In this document: positions 52,813-62,744 of the stretch, piece by piece
How the letters are laid out: each line of letters starts with the position of its first letter
Position numbering within the stretch: the stretch's first letter is position 1
Assembly (NCBI GenBank): GCA_963702565.1
Contig: CAVPDE010000001.1
Location: 15,863-79,862, forward strand
Length of the DNA stretch: 64,000 nt
DNA from: CAVPDE01 sp963702565
Lineage (GTDB): Bacteria; Desulfobacterota; DSM-4660; Desulfatiglandales; HGW-15
Direction of reading: 5' to 3'
Translations under genes and position numbers: made by a program
Notes under the pieces: generated by a model
Databases searched by the model: none
Seen by the model: only the letters and a program-made list of their open reading frames with translations
Told to the model about the DNA's origin: nothing

Positions 52813-54137
52813 TGAGCGCCCAGCGAAAATTCAATGATGACAAGGAACTGAAGGATTGGTTTCGCACCTATTACATCAAGTGGATGGAGACGTGCGACAA
52901 TTTGAGGTGGGTCTCATCCGGAAGAGGGGAGAAACATCCGCAAGCCCTGCTGCCTTTTATCCCCTTTGGCTATGTGCCCGGCCTTCCCTACGCAGAGGTG
53001 CTGACCAGATTGATTGACGTGCTCTTCGGTCGAATACCAGACCAAACCGCGGATCCGCTGGGCAACCCGGCGCACATGGCCTCGATCATCGTGGATCCGG
53101 ACACCGACGTCCGGCCATACATATTGGTGGAGTACGTGTACGGCGGCGTTGTCCAAGAGCACCGACTGTTCAGGGACAGCACTTGGAGCGATGTGGAGCA
53201 TGCGCTCAGCCGTAGCAAGCATTTTTCCCCGGGTAAACCGATCTACAAGAAAACGGTCAAAACGGCATTCCTTCGAAAAATGTACGAACTGCACCAGCAG
53301 TGGCTTGTCCATGGGAACAATGCACGGTATCTCATCGATTTCTTGTTCAACATCCTGCGAGCTCTTCGGGATGGGGAAGCTACTTTCGAGCCCGAGATGC
53401 CCATTCTTTCAAACCTCCGGAGCATCCTGAGGCAGATTCGTTTCCATTCGCAGGGCATGGAAGAGGAAGCCCGTGATTTAGCCATTCGATTTTCCTCTCA
53501 AGTGCCCAACCTCCTCATACGGACCCGCGGAGAGGAGGTCCCCATCGATTTGGGCGGCAAGCGCACGATATCCATATCAGATGAGGCGATGTTCGCTCTA
53601 CTGGACGGGCTCAAGCTCCATGCCACCCTAGCCGGCTTAACCGACTATCTGCTGGAACTCACCGAACGCGGATTGAGTTGCGGATGGTTCAAGATCTCCG
53701 GACTGGAGTGGCTCTCAAGGACGTCCATCTGGTGGTTCAAACCACGGGTTCGGGCTCTTTCCGGAAAAATGCGGCTTTTGTGCAAGATCATGGCCAACCC
53801 GTATCGTATCGCGATGATCTTCGGCACGCGGAAGATCCTCATTACTGTGAAAGAAGGTGGCCTGGAAAGTATCGAGGTAGATGATCTGAGAACGGCCCGC
53901 GAGCCGACGCTGAGAGACCAATGGTTGTCGTTATGCAATCAGCATGGTTTCGTTCATCTGGCCATCACTTTGAGGCGTGATCCTCAATCCAAGCACTGGA
54001 CGCTTAGAGCACCTGGGGATTTTTCGATTTTGCAGCGCATTGACTTTTTTCCAAACAGCGACTTCATTCGGTTTATTTTGCGAAAGGGGCCGCTTCAACT
54101 ATTCTTCAATGTCCTTATGCCATTTCTCTCGGCTTAA
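52812..54137 (+). CDS. Protein of unknown family, translationally coupled to DUF362 fusion
   Basis: 441 residues, no recognised domain. It starts at the ATG in TGATG that ends the preceding gene. Notable parts are HPQALLPFIPFGYVPGLPYA near the N-terminus, IIVDPDTDVRPYILVEYVYG, a helical middle (LIDFLFNILRALRDGEATFE), and a C-terminus with short hydrophobic patches (FIRFILRKGPLQLFFNVLMP). No signal peptide. Coupling suggests a stable partner of the membrane protein. Confidence 0.7.
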   Translation: MSAQRKFNDDKELKDWFRTYYIKWMETCDNLRWVSSGRGEKHPQALLPFIPFGYVPGLPYAEVLTRLIDVLFGRIPDQTADPLGNPAHMASIIVDPDTDVRPYILVEYVYGGVVQEHRLFRDSTWSDVEHALSRSKHFSPGKPIYKKTVKTAFLRKMYELHQQWLVHGNNARYLIDFLFNILRALRDGEATFEPEMPILSNLRSILRQIRFHSQGMEEEARDLAIRFSSQVPNLLIRTRGEEVPIDLGGKRTISISDEAMFALLDGLKLHATLAGLTDYLLELTERGLSCGWFKISGLEWLSRTSIWWFKPRVRALSGKMRLLCKIMANPYRIAMIFGTRKILITVKEGGLESIEVDDLRTAREPTLRDQWLSLCNQHGFVHLAITLRRDPQSKHWTLRAPGDFSILQRIDFFPNSDFIRFILRKGPLQLFFNVLMPFLSA

Positions 54138-54212
54138 AGGGATCGGAAAAGAATCGGCACACCACCCGTGTGAGTTTTCTCCAAAGAAAGAGAGTGATAT
54201 ACAAAATCAATC

Positions 54213-57200
54213 ATGCGATGTTCAAGATGCCAATGCGAAAACATTGAACCCACTAATTTCTGCCGCGAGTGCGGCTCGGAACTGATAGGGGCTGGGTGTG
54301 CGCCCAAAAGCTTTGAACGCATGGAGTCCTATACTCCAAAACACCTGAGTGAAGGGATCCTCTCCCGAACGAGCGCCATGGAAGGAGAACGCAAACAGGT
54401 CACCGTACTCTTCGCGGATGTGGCCAATTTTACATCCATGGCGGGTAAGCTCGATCCGGAGGACGTGCACCAGATCATGGATGGTTGTTTTCGGATCCTT
54501 ATGAATGAGGTCCACAAGTTCGAAGGGACAATCAACCAGTTCACGGGTGACGGCGTGATGGCCCTCTTCGGCGTACCCAGTGCCCATGAAGATAGTGCCC
54601 AACGGGCCTGCCATGCTGCCCTCGGAATGCAGAGTTCCCTCCAAGGGTACGCCCAAGACCTAAAGGTCAAGTTCGGTTTAGACTTCAAAATGCGCATTGG
54701 TATCAGTTCAGGGACGGTCGTTGTGGGCCCAATAGGGGACAACCTGCGCATGGACTACACCGCAGAGGGAGATACGACGAACGTGGCGGCCCGGATGGAA
54801 ACCATGGCCGGTCCGGGGTGCATCCTGGTTTCTAAGGAGACATACAGGAAGGTGGCGCCCTACTTCGAGTTCAGGCCTTTGGGGCCACTTGCAGTGAAGG
54901 GCAAGGAGGGCCCCTTAGAGGTTTACGAACTGAGAAACTCGCTTTTCAACACAAGGCGGGAGGCAAGTCGAAGGATCTATTCAGAGCTTGTGGGCAGGGA
55001 AAGTGAACTCAACCGATTGGAACTTCACGTCCTGAAGGTCATCAACGGTGAGGGATCCGTTGTCAATGTGATTGGTGAAGCCGGGATAGGCAAATCACGC
55101 CTGATCGCGGAACTCAAAAGAAAGGAGAGCACCAAAAGGGTCGCGCTTGTCGAAGGGAGAGCCTTACCCATGGGCAAGAACCTCAGTTTCCACCCCATCA
55201 TCGACATCCTGAGGAATTGGTCTGGAATAAGGGAACAGGATTCAGAAGACCGGTCAATGGCAAAGCTCGAACGCGCGATCCACCAAACCTGCCCTGAACA
55301 AGGGGAGGAGATCTTCCCTTTCATCGCGATCCTAATGGGCATGAAGATTAGCGGAAAAGCTGCAGAGCGAGCGAAAGGCATAGATGGCGAGGCCCTGGAG
55401 AATCTTATCTTGAATAGCACCAGACAACTGCTCATAAAGGCGGCATCACAGAACCCATGTGTATACATCTTGGAGGATCTCCACTGGTCGGACCTGAGCA
55501 CCATAGAGTTTCTTGAATCCCTATTCTGGCTCGCCGCCGGTCACCCCATACTCTTCATCAACGTTTTTCGGCCCCATTACAGGGAAACGGGTGATCGTTT
55601 ATCAAACACCCTCAGGGCAAAACACGGCACCATCAGTTTGGAGATCTATCTGGATCCGCTCAGCCAGTCTCAGAGCGAAACCTTAATCAGAACTCTCACA
55701 AAGGGATTGCCAAATGCCGTGGAGAAACAAATTGTCAAACTGGCAGGTGGGAACCCTTTTTTCATCGAGGAGGTGCTGCGCTCATTTATTGATGACGGGT
55801 ATGTGGATCTGAAAACCGGCACTTTTCTGCCTCTCAGTAGGTTCGAGGAAGCGAGGGTTCCTGAAACCATTCAGGACGTGATCATGGCGAGAATCGACAA
55901 ACTCGATGAGAAGACACGGGAACTACTGAAGGTGGCGTCCGTAATTGGAAGAAGCTTTTTCGCCAAAATTCTTTCTCAAGTTGCGGATCAAATTGACTCG
56001 GTTCCCGAGAGACTTCTACACCTCAAAGATATGCAACTCATCCTCGAAAGGGAAAGAATGGGAGAGGTAGAATACCTCTTCAAGCACGGGTTGACCCAAG
56101 AAGCAGCATACGAATCGATCTTGCTCAGAAAGCGAAAAGAACTTCACCTGAAGGTTGCTAAGGCCATTGAGTCTACCTTTTCCGACAGGCTGCACGCCTT
56201 TTACGGGATTCTTGCCTATCATTATAGCAATGGTGAAAACATGGACCAAGCCGAAGAAAATCTTCTAAAAGCTGGCGAGGAGGCGCTCAGGTCGTCGGCA
56301 TCCCTTGAAGCCATAAATTACTATCAGGAAGCCCTAAGGCTTTACCTCAAGAAATGCGGGAGTGCAGCCAATCGGGAGAAGATCGCAGCATTCAAAAGGA
56401 ATATTGCCATCGCCTTTTTCAACAAAGGGCAGCATGAAAGCGCGTTGAGCTACTTTGACAGCGTGCTTGAAATGTGGGGAGTTAGATCCCCCAAAAACAA
56501 GGTCATCCTCTTATTCAAGCTCATTTATGATATGGTTAGGCTCATCGCCACCCTTTATCTCCCCTCGGCTAAACTTGGAAGATCCCCTACCCCACGGGAC
56601 GATGAGATTCTTGAATTGAGTTACAAAAGGGCTATGTCACTGGTCCACCTCAATCCGAGACGGTGTTTCGTGGAGGTGTTGAGCCTGCTGAGTCGCTTAC
56701 GCTCATTTGCGATCGACAAAATCGATAATGGGGTAGGGATTTGGATGAGTGCGAGCGGCCTGTTTTCATGGAGTGGTGTTTCTTTCAGGTTAAGTAAAAG
56801 GATACTGGAATACACCCAACAGTTTCTGACGCGGAAAGACCTCAAACAGACGCTTTATTATGAACTGTTTCATCTTCTGTATGATTCACTGAGTGGGCAT
56901 TGGTCTGACATCAAGGATTATGATCAAGTCTTGGTCGACGCTAATCTGAGAACCGGAGATCACTGGCACGTCCTCAACTATCTGTTATTTCATGGCTTCA
57001 TCAAGATCGAACAGGGGGATTTCAGCGGTACCGAAAGCATCATCACAAAACTCTCTGAAATTTGGAAAGCCTATGGAAATGAAAATGCGAAGGCCACCGA
57101 GAGCTTCTTGAAACTGAGACTACTCGTGACTCGGCGGGAACTCAACAAAGCCCTGGCCGAGGCCGAGGGAGCAATTCGCGACGCAGAAACGGGCAGGCCG

Positions 57201-57797
57201 TCGATCCTGTACTATATGGGATACAAGGCCATCATACAGATCTTCCTGAAGGATCTTGAGGGAGCCAGATTAACGTTAGGAAGATGCAAGGAACTCATAG
57301 GCAAGAAGAGTCGTATACCTCCTGTTTTCAGCACCCCTTACTTCATGGGCCAGTTTCTGTGTGACCTTCACTCTCTGGAAGACACCCTCCAACTGAGTGA
57401 AGGATACAGAGCATCCCGGTTACGGAACTCGGCCGCCGAAAGCGGCAAAGAGGCGTTAAGAAACTCGCGCAAATATGCGTTGGTTCGAGTCGTGGTCCAT
57501 CGTTTACGGGGCCGGTATTTCTGGCTGACCGGCAAGCAGCAAAAAGCCCGCAGTTCCTGGTCTCGGAGCATCCAAGAGGCAAAACGCCTTGGCGCGCGAA
57601 CTGAACTGGCCAGAACATGCTTAGAGATTGGGAAGAGACTCCTGGAGAAGGAGAGCCGATCCCAAAAGCTTGATGAGATCGAGGCTGGCGAATACATAAA
57701 ACTGGCACAGAGGCTTTTTGCGGAGATAGGGCTCGCGCCAGATTCCTATGAATTTGAAGGCCAGATTTCTTGGAGCCAACCCGTCGGGCCCATCTAA
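54213..57797 (+). CDS. Class III adenylate/guanylate cyclase with AAA and helical-repeat domains
   Basis: 1194 residues. An N-terminal zinc ribbon (CSRCQCEN ... CRECG) precedes a class III cyclase domain (residues 60-240) with metal Asp69 (LFADVANFTS) and Asp113 (FTGDGVMALFG) and the transition-state region TTNVAARME. An AAA ATPase follows, with Walker A GEAGIGKSR (288-296) and Walker B ILEDLHWSD, and then a long helical TPR-like region to the end. Proteins of this build are signal-integrating ATPases that may make a cyclic nucleotide. It is the last gene of the 42.3-57.8 kb cluster, 75 bp after its neighbour. Confidence 0.9.
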   Translation: MRCSRCQCENIEPTNFCRECGSELIGAGCAPKSFERMESYTPKHLSEGILSRTSAMEGERKQVTVLFADVANFTSMAGKLDPEDVHQIMDGCFRILMNEVHKFEGTINQFTGDGVMALFGVPSAHEDSAQRACHAALGMQSSLQGYAQDLKVKFGLDFKMRIGISSGTVVVGPIGDNLRMDYTAEGDTTNVAARMETMAGPGCILVSKETYRKVAPYFEFRPLGPLAVKGKEGPLEVYELRNSLFNTRREASRRIYSELVGRESELNRLELHVLKVINGEGSVVNVIGEAGIGKSRLIAELKRKESTKRVALVEGRALPMGKNLSFHPIIDILRNWSGIREQDSEDRSMAKLERAIHQTCPEQGEEIFPFIAILMGMKISGKAAERAKGIDGEALENLILNSTRQLLIKAASQNPCVYILEDLHWSDLSTIEFLESLFWLAAGHPILFINVFRPHYRETGDRLSNTLRAKHGTISLEIYLDPLSQSQSETLIRTLTKGLPNAVEKQIVKLAGGNPFFIEEVLRSFIDDGYVDLKTGTFLPLSRFEEARVPETIQDVIMARIDKLDEKTRELLKVASVIGRSFFAKILSQVADQIDSVPERLLHLKDMQLILERERMGEVEYLFKHGLTQEAAYESILLRKRKELHLKVAKAIESTFSDRLHAFYGILAYHYSNGENMDQAEENLLKAGEEALRSSASLEAINYYQEALRLYLKKCGSAANREKIAAFKRNIAIAFFNKGQHESALSYFDSVLEMWGVRSPKNKVILLFKLIYDMVRLIATLYLPSAKLGRSPTPRDDEILELSYKRAMSLVHLNPRRCFVEVLSLLSRLRSFAIDKIDNGVGIWMSASGLFSWSGVSFRLSKRILEYTQQFLTRKDLKQTLYYELFHLLYDSLSGHWSDIKDYDQVLVDANLRTGDHWHVLNYLLFHGFIKIEQGDFSGTESIITKLSEIWKAYGNENAKATESFLKLRLLVTRRELNKALAEAEGAIRDAETGRPSILYYMGYKAIIQIFLKDLEGARLTLGRCKELIGKKSRIPPVFSTPYFMGQFLCDLHSLEDTLQLSEGYRASRLRNSAAESGKEALRNSRKYALVRVVVHRLRGRYFWLTGKQQKARSSWSRSIQEAKRLGARTELARTCLEIGKRLLEKESRSQKLDEIEAGEYIKLAQRLFAEIGLAPDSYEFEGQISWSQPVGPI

Positions 57798-58098
57798 CGA
57801 TCGAAGCGTTCCATGAGCCGCTTTCTAGTCGAGCGATACGTTGCTATTTATCTGGAACAAATCGGTGCCCGGTATTTCACCCAAGTAGGAAGGCTCGTTT
57901 CATGTACTCGGTTGTGTAATCGCCGTGCCGATTGGCCCATTTCTGTGGGCAGGAACTCCATCGCGTACAGCTGCTGGTTGTGGAATTTCGCGCGGCACAT
58001 GTCCTCTCTCTAGGCGTTTGTTTCCGCTCGCCGAAACGCTTTGGGTGAACTCGCAAGCATTTTGAGGAGAGCTTTCCAATTGATGGGAGGAGTTGGGA
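57798..58098. other. 301-bp gap without a gene
   Basis: Nothing recognisable except GGAGGAG just before the radical SAM start. Confidence 0.4.
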
Positions 58099-59403
58099 GT
58101 GAAAATTGAACTGATTTCCCCACTGATGGGGGATTCCGGTAATATCGGGAAGTCTTTTAAGCTCCCGCAGATGTCCTTGCCCTTGCTCGCCAGCCTGACG
58201 CCCCCTGACATCGAGGTTTCAATCAAAGATGAACTTGTGGACTCGATTGATTTCGAGGCGGAGGTTGATCTTGTCGGAATTACAGTGAACACCCAGACGG
58301 CAAAAAGAGCCTACGAAATCGCCGATACTTACCGTAGTCGAGGGATCCCGGTTGTCCTTGGGGGTATTCATCCAAAGGTAGCCCAAGAGGAAGCCCTTCA
58401 ACACGCGGACGCCTTGGTTATCGGAGAAGCCGAGGGCCTATGGCCTCAAGTCCTGGAGGATCACGGAAATGGCAGGTTGAAGAAAGCTTATTTCTCAGAA
58501 TTTTATCCTAGCTTGGACAATTGCCCAATCCCAAGAAGGGCTCTGCTCAGAGAAGACAGATATGAGACTGTAAACTTGGTTCAAACATCGAGAGGTTGCC
58601 CCTATAAATGCCAGTTCTGTTCTGTATCAACCATGTATGGAGATGGGGTCAGATTGCGATCTTTGGAAAACCTGTTTAGTGAAATCAAGACGCTCGATGG
58701 TGACACACTTTTTTTTGTAGACGACAATATCGCAGGACGGACCGACTATGCAGTAAGAATGCTTAAGAGCCTGACACCTTTTAAAAAGAAATGGATTGGC
58801 CAGTCATCGGTAACCATTGCGAATAGCGAGAGGATCGTTAGACTCCTTCAGGATTCCGGCTGCCAAGGGCTCTTTGTCGGCTTCGAAAGTACTTCCATCG
58901 ACTGCCTGCTGGAGGTTGGCAAGATGCAGAATATTCGCCAGGATTATTTCACCTGCATCAATCGGCTTCATGACAACGGTATCCCCATTCTAGGTTCATT
59001 CATCGTCGGTTTTGACAACGATGATCAATTCTGTTTCGAGAAACTTCTAGAATTTGTGTACAAGGCAAAGATTGAAGTTGCAGACATCTCTACGTTGACG
59101 CCCTATCCTGGAACTCTTCTCTTTGGAAAACTGAAAGGGGAGGGGCGGCTGGTGGATGATAGGTGGTGGCTCAGATACAATTCCAATGATGTGGTGTACC
59201 AACCCAAGTTAATGAGTCGGGAACAACTTCGCGATGGACGTATCTCAGCCCTAAGAGAGCTTTACAGACTTTATCCTATAGCCAGAAGATGTGCGCAAGG
59301 GTGGAGCCGACGTTCTCTTTTTGCAAATTCAATCACCTGGAAAGCGAATATCGGTTATCGCGCCAGCACACGTGCCATCAGGAAACGGCAAATCCTTCAG
59401 TAG
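58099..59403 (+). CDS. B12-binding-domain radical SAM protein
   Basis: 434 residues from a GTG start that follows GGAGGAG. The N-terminal half is a cobalamin-binding Rossmann-like domain (VDLVGITVNTQT, IPVVLGGIHPKVAQEEA, ADALVIGEAEG). The radical SAM core has the [4Fe-4S] motif CPYKCQFC within QTSRGCPYKCQFCSV, then LFFVDDNIAG and LGSFIVGFDND. It is of the type that methylates or rearranges lipids and secondary metabolites; the substrate is unknown. It may or may not belong with the preceding cluster. Confidence 0.88.
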   Translation: MKIELISPLMGDSGNIGKSFKLPQMSLPLLASLTPPDIEVSIKDELVDSIDFEAEVDLVGITVNTQTAKRAYEIADTYRSRGIPVVLGGIHPKVAQEEALQHADALVIGEAEGLWPQVLEDHGNGRLKKAYFSEFYPSLDNCPIPRRALLREDRYETVNLVQTSRGCPYKCQFCSVSTMYGDGVRLRSLENLFSEIKTLDGDTLFFVDDNIAGRTDYAVRMLKSLTPFKKKWIGQSSVTIANSERIVRLLQDSGCQGLFVGFESTSIDCLLEVGKMQNIRQDYFTCINRLHDNGIPILGSFIVGFDNDDQFCFEKLLEFVYKAKIEVADISTLTPYPGTLLFGKLKGEGRLVDDRWWLRYNSNDVVYQPKLMSREQLRDGRISALRELYRLYPIARRCAQGWSRRSLFANSITWKANIGYRASTRAIRKRQILQ

Positions 59404-59706
59404 TTAGGAACTATCCAATCGATTCATGCGCTTCTGACGACCGGCACCCTCGAAAAATGCCTCTCCGTGTTGACACTGATGATCTTATGGTTCAGGGCAT
59501 GAAGAGAATCGGGTGCTCGAGCTGTCTCCACATTCAATGCCAATTCCTCGGCGATGCCATCCCCCCTCTCTGCCAGAGATCGGCAGTGCGGCAATCCCTT
59601 TCAACAGTGGCAACATACTTTAGTGATAGTTAGTAAGGAGAGGATCTGACTGCTATGATGATGGATGGCTGCATTCCAGGTTCAACGTGCATTGCGGCCC
59701 CCGGTC
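59404..59706. other. 303-bp gap without a gene
   Basis: No convincing gene on either strand. Confidence 0.4.
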
Positions 59707-59901
59707 TTAAAGGAGTGAAGTCCGTGACGTGTTGAAAGCGGGTCTGCTGTTTATCCATCCCACGAGATCGGTTCTCTCTGAGGCTTGTTCAATCGCTTTA
59801 CTCACAGCTGACGGCCTGATCCCCGCTTCCCTCGCAATTGCAGCGGGAGATTCGTCCAGGTTTTCGTGCCCCCACTTGGCACGGTACCGCTCAGGCCTTC
59901 G
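59707..59901 (-). pseudogene. Helix-turn-helix remnant, possibly transposase C-terminus
   Basis: The reverse strand encodes YRAKWGHENLDESPAAIAR then EAGIRPSAVSKAIEQASERT before a stop, with a stop also directly upstream and no start. The AIAR..GIRPSAVSKAI pattern is a helix-turn-helix, like the C-terminal extension of some REP-associated (RAYT) transposases. It is clearly a fragment; the family is a guess. Confidence 0.4.
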
Positions 59902-59995
59902 CTATCCGCGGAACCTTGCTCCCTGACTTGATCCCCTGGGGTGCCCACAAAAATGGGGCGCCACTCTCTCTAGAAGCCATTCCAAGCTAGGCTCA

Positions 59996-60976
59996 TCAAC
60001 TCGGGAGCAAGATCGTGGACCCTGTTGTCTTGCGGGCCTCCACATCCCGATGGGCCCGGCTGGCTTCGGCAAGCGGATAGGTCTGATGGATTTCGATCTT
60101 TACCGCGCCCTTGGTGACCACTTCGAACAAATCCTTGGCGTGCGCAAGGAGGTCTTCCCTCTTCTCCGTGTACGCCATGAGCGTCGGCCGGGTAAGGAAA
60201 AGAGATCCTTTTGCAGAAAGGATACCCAGGTCAAAGGGCGGCACCGTTCCAGATGACTGACCGAAGGAAACCATCATTCCCATGGGTCTTAGGCAGTCGA
60301 GGGATTTCATGAAGGTTGCCTGGCCGACGGAGTCATAAACAACATCAACACCTCGTCCTCTAGTAATCTCCTTAACCTTGGAGGCGAAATCCTCCTCCCT
60401 GTAAAGGATGGTATGATCGCACCCATGGGCTCTTGCCAGTTCAGCCTTGTCCTTCGATCCGACTGTGCCGATCACCGTGGCTCCGAGAAACTTGGCCCAC
60501 TGCGATACGATGAGACCCACCCCTCCGGCGGCAGCCTGGATGAGAATGGTATCGCCTTTCTTCACCCTGTAGCAGCCATAGAGAAGATACCTCGCCGTCA
60601 TTCCACGCAGCATCATTCCTGCTGCCTGTCGAGTGGGGATGCTCTCCGGAAGCCTCACCAGGCGATGGGCAGGAATGAGCCGGACTTGCGCATAAGCGCC
60701 CGGCGGCAACCCGGCATAAGCGACCCGATCACCTGCTTTCACTTCAGTCACCCCTTCACCCACTGCCTCCACAATTCCTGCACCTTCCATTCCGGGCGTG
60801 GCAGGCAGGGATGGCAAAGGATAAAGGCCAGTGCGGTGGTACACGTCGATAAAATTGAGGCCCACAGCTTCATGGCGGATTAACGCTTCTCCTGGTCCCG
60901 GCTTGCCCGGATCGTAGTCTTCCCAAACCATGACTTCAGGTCCGCCTGTCTTGTACATCCTGATCGCTTTTGCCAT
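59996..60976 (-). CDS. NADPH:quinone oxidoreductase (zeta-crystallin family)
   Basis: 326 residues of the medium-chain dehydrogenase/reductase superfamily without zinc ligands. The N-terminal catalytic part (AVGLNFIDVYHRTGLYPLP, TPGMEGAGIVEAVGEGV, GDRVAY) precedes the NADPH-binding Rossmann motif QAAAGGVGLIVSQWAK. VDVVYDSVG is typical of quinone reductase (Qor). It reduces quinones or enones using NADPH. Monocistronic on the minus strand. Confidence 0.9.
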   Translation of the reverse strand: MAKAIRMYKTGGPEVMVWEDYDPGKPGPGEALIRHEAVGLNFIDVYHRTGLYPLPSLPATPGMEGAGIVEAVGEGVTEVKAGDRVAYAGLPPGAYAQVRLIPAHRLVRLPESIPTRQAAGMMLRGMTARYLLYGCYRVKKGDTILIQAAAGGVGLIVSQWAKFLGATVIGTVGSKDKAELARAHGCDHTILYREEDFASKVKEITRGRGVDVVYDSVGQATFMKSLDCLRPMGMMVSFGQSSGTVPPFDLGILSAKGSLFLTRPTLMAYTEKREDLLAHAKDLFEVVTKGAVKIEIHQTYPLAEASRAHRDVEARKTTGSTILLPS

Positions 60977-61224
60977 ATCTCCCCCCTCAAAACTACTATG
61001 TGGTCACACGAGTAGAACTTAACAAGGATACCTCTCCCAAATCTTGTCTTGCCAAAAAGATGGGGCGGTTCATCCTCTAAGTCAAGGAGGCGCCAGGGAA
61101 AAGAGAAAGCACCGGATTCAGGGCGTCATCTTTCTATTGCAGTTCTCTTTGGGAGAGGAATAAGATAATCTTGTTGCTAAAGAAAAAGAAGAGTTGGAGG
61201 AACCGAGCACGAAAGGAGGGCGTC

Positions 61225-61383
61225 ATGAAGATCACAAAAGCGATTCTGGTCCTTCTGATTTGTTTGGGCCTTGCAGGATGCGCTTCGGATGGAGGTGGCA
61301 AGATTCCTACAGGGCCGGGCGGCCAGCCGGACATCTGCGGATGTCATTCCACCTACAGCCCCGGATGGTACGGAAAGAGGTAG
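61225..61383 (+). CDS. Very small lipoprotein
   Basis: 52 residues: a lipoprotein signal (MKITKAILVLLICLGLAGC) with lipobox LAGC, then a short Gly/Pro tail with CGCH near the end. AAGGAGG precedes the ATG at good spacing. No family is recognised. Confidence 0.6.
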   Translation: MKITKAILVLLICLGLAGCASDGGGKIPTGPGGQPDICGCHSTYSPGWYGKR

Positions 61384-61386
61384 ACC

Positions 61387-61418
61387 AAAAAAAAGGCACT
61401 TGGCTGATTCCGCCAAGT
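61387..61418 (-). terminator. Intrinsic terminator read on the minus strand
   Basis: Stem ACTTGGC / GCCAAGT with a 7-bp loop and eight A on its left (61387-61394), i.e. a T run after the hairpin when read right to left. It lies just after the small lipoprotein gene but in the wrong orientation for it. Confidence 0.45.
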
Positions 61419-61797
61419 ACCACTCTAATACTGGTCGGCAAGATCCCGCTTTGCGCGGGACGACCCTCTGAACCCCATTTCCAATAAAGGTGGCTCAGTT
61501 AAGAACATAACCTACCAAAATTACTACGCATTATTGACAACCTGATGCCTTCAAAGATGGCTAAAAGATTGAGTTAAAGTTGCATAGAGTTGCCCTTATT
61601 GTATGGTGTCGGCAGAAAAAGCCACACATAAGCTACACCGAATCACTTCCTATCGACCCACCGGCAGGCGCATTAACCGGCCCAAGATCCAAGACCTTTT
61701 CACATGAGATAAAAGCACTTCCCGCGTGGTCACACCCAATCAGACGAATTGCCTGACAAGGGAAAATTATCCGGATATATTTCCCTCGAAATGAAAA
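61419..61797. other. 379-bp stretch without a gene
   Basis: A small hairpin (CCCGC/GCGGG near 61450) and no gene. The upstream part of the DUF4143 remnant is not found here. Confidence 0.4.
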
Positions 61798-62235
61798 TTG
61801 TCAAAAGACCGGCGAATGATTCTGACGGAAAAATTCTATCTATTCGATGTGGGTGTGGCCAATTATCTGTCCAGGCGCCAGCCAAAGATCGGCAGCCCGG
61901 AATTCGGCAAAGCCTTCGAGCATTATATTTTGATGGAATTGAAAGCTTATCAGGCCTACCGCAATCCGGAGATGCCAATCGCTTTCTGGCGGACATCCAC
62001 GGGTCGTGAGGTCGATTTCATTGTCGGCGACAAAGAACTGGCGGTAGAAGTCAAGGGCTCATCGCGCGTCCATGAAGGCGATATCAGGTCGCTGAAGGCG
62101 CTTGTGGAAGACGGTCCCGTCAAGAGGTGCTGTATCGTGTGCATGGAGAAACAACCACGGCAGCTCGCAACGGACATTGAAGCCATACCTTGGAAGATGT
62201 TTGTCGAGCAGTTGTGGGCCGGCACAATGGTATAG
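61798..62235 (+). pseudogene. DUF4143-type AAA ATPase, C-terminal remnant
   Basis: About 140 residues match the C-terminal part of DUF4143-containing ATPases: ILTEKFYLFDVGVANYLSRR, GKAFEHYILMELKAY and the nuclease-like REVDFIVGDKELAVEVKGS. The N-terminal ATPase (around 250 residues) is missing, and a stop precedes the frame. It is a truncated gene. Confidence 0.75.
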
Positions 62236-62304
62236 CCTCAAAATTCCACCACCACCTCGGGTATTTGAGGAGATCAGCCAGCCGGTCGTGAAAACTGAAT
62301 CAGG

Positions 62305-62680
62305 CTAATGCCTTGCTCTTGGGCAAAACTGGCCCGACGCACACCAGAGAAGAGGATAATGGCGTCCCCAAAGGTACTCGCTATTCAAAAGGGCTCCTAC
62401 ATCCGCCTCCATAGGTCGGGAAAACACTGCGAATTCTTTGCATCCAAGCGCAAGGAAGCGCATGAGGCAGGCTGACGTGGCCCGACCCCAGACCGATATC
62501 CACGAGTTCGTAGGAGGGTTCGATGAGATTTCCCGTGATCCGTCCTCGCGCAATGACGTCCATCACGGAGAGAAACAGGAAGGGCTTATGTGGTGCGCGA
62601 TGGTAGGTGATCGCAGGGTAAAGGTCCCGCTCCCTGTCGGTCCGAAGATTTCCGAACATCTGGAGGTATTTCTCAAGCAT
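62305..62680 (-). pseudogene. HNH-type restriction endonuclease, N-terminal remnant
   Basis: The reverse strand begins MLEKYLQMFGNLRTDRERD and continues PHKPFLFLSVMDVIARGRIT and SYELVDIG, the N-terminal helper domain of a family of HNH restriction endonucleases. A frameshift near 62520 and the lack of an HNH motif show it is a remnant. It faces the DUF4143 remnant. Confidence 0.55.
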
Positions 62681-62744
62681 TGTCCCCGCCCTCACTCGGT
62701 GGTTTTTCGACAGCTTGAATCCTTCTGATGATTCTGCGCGGTCT

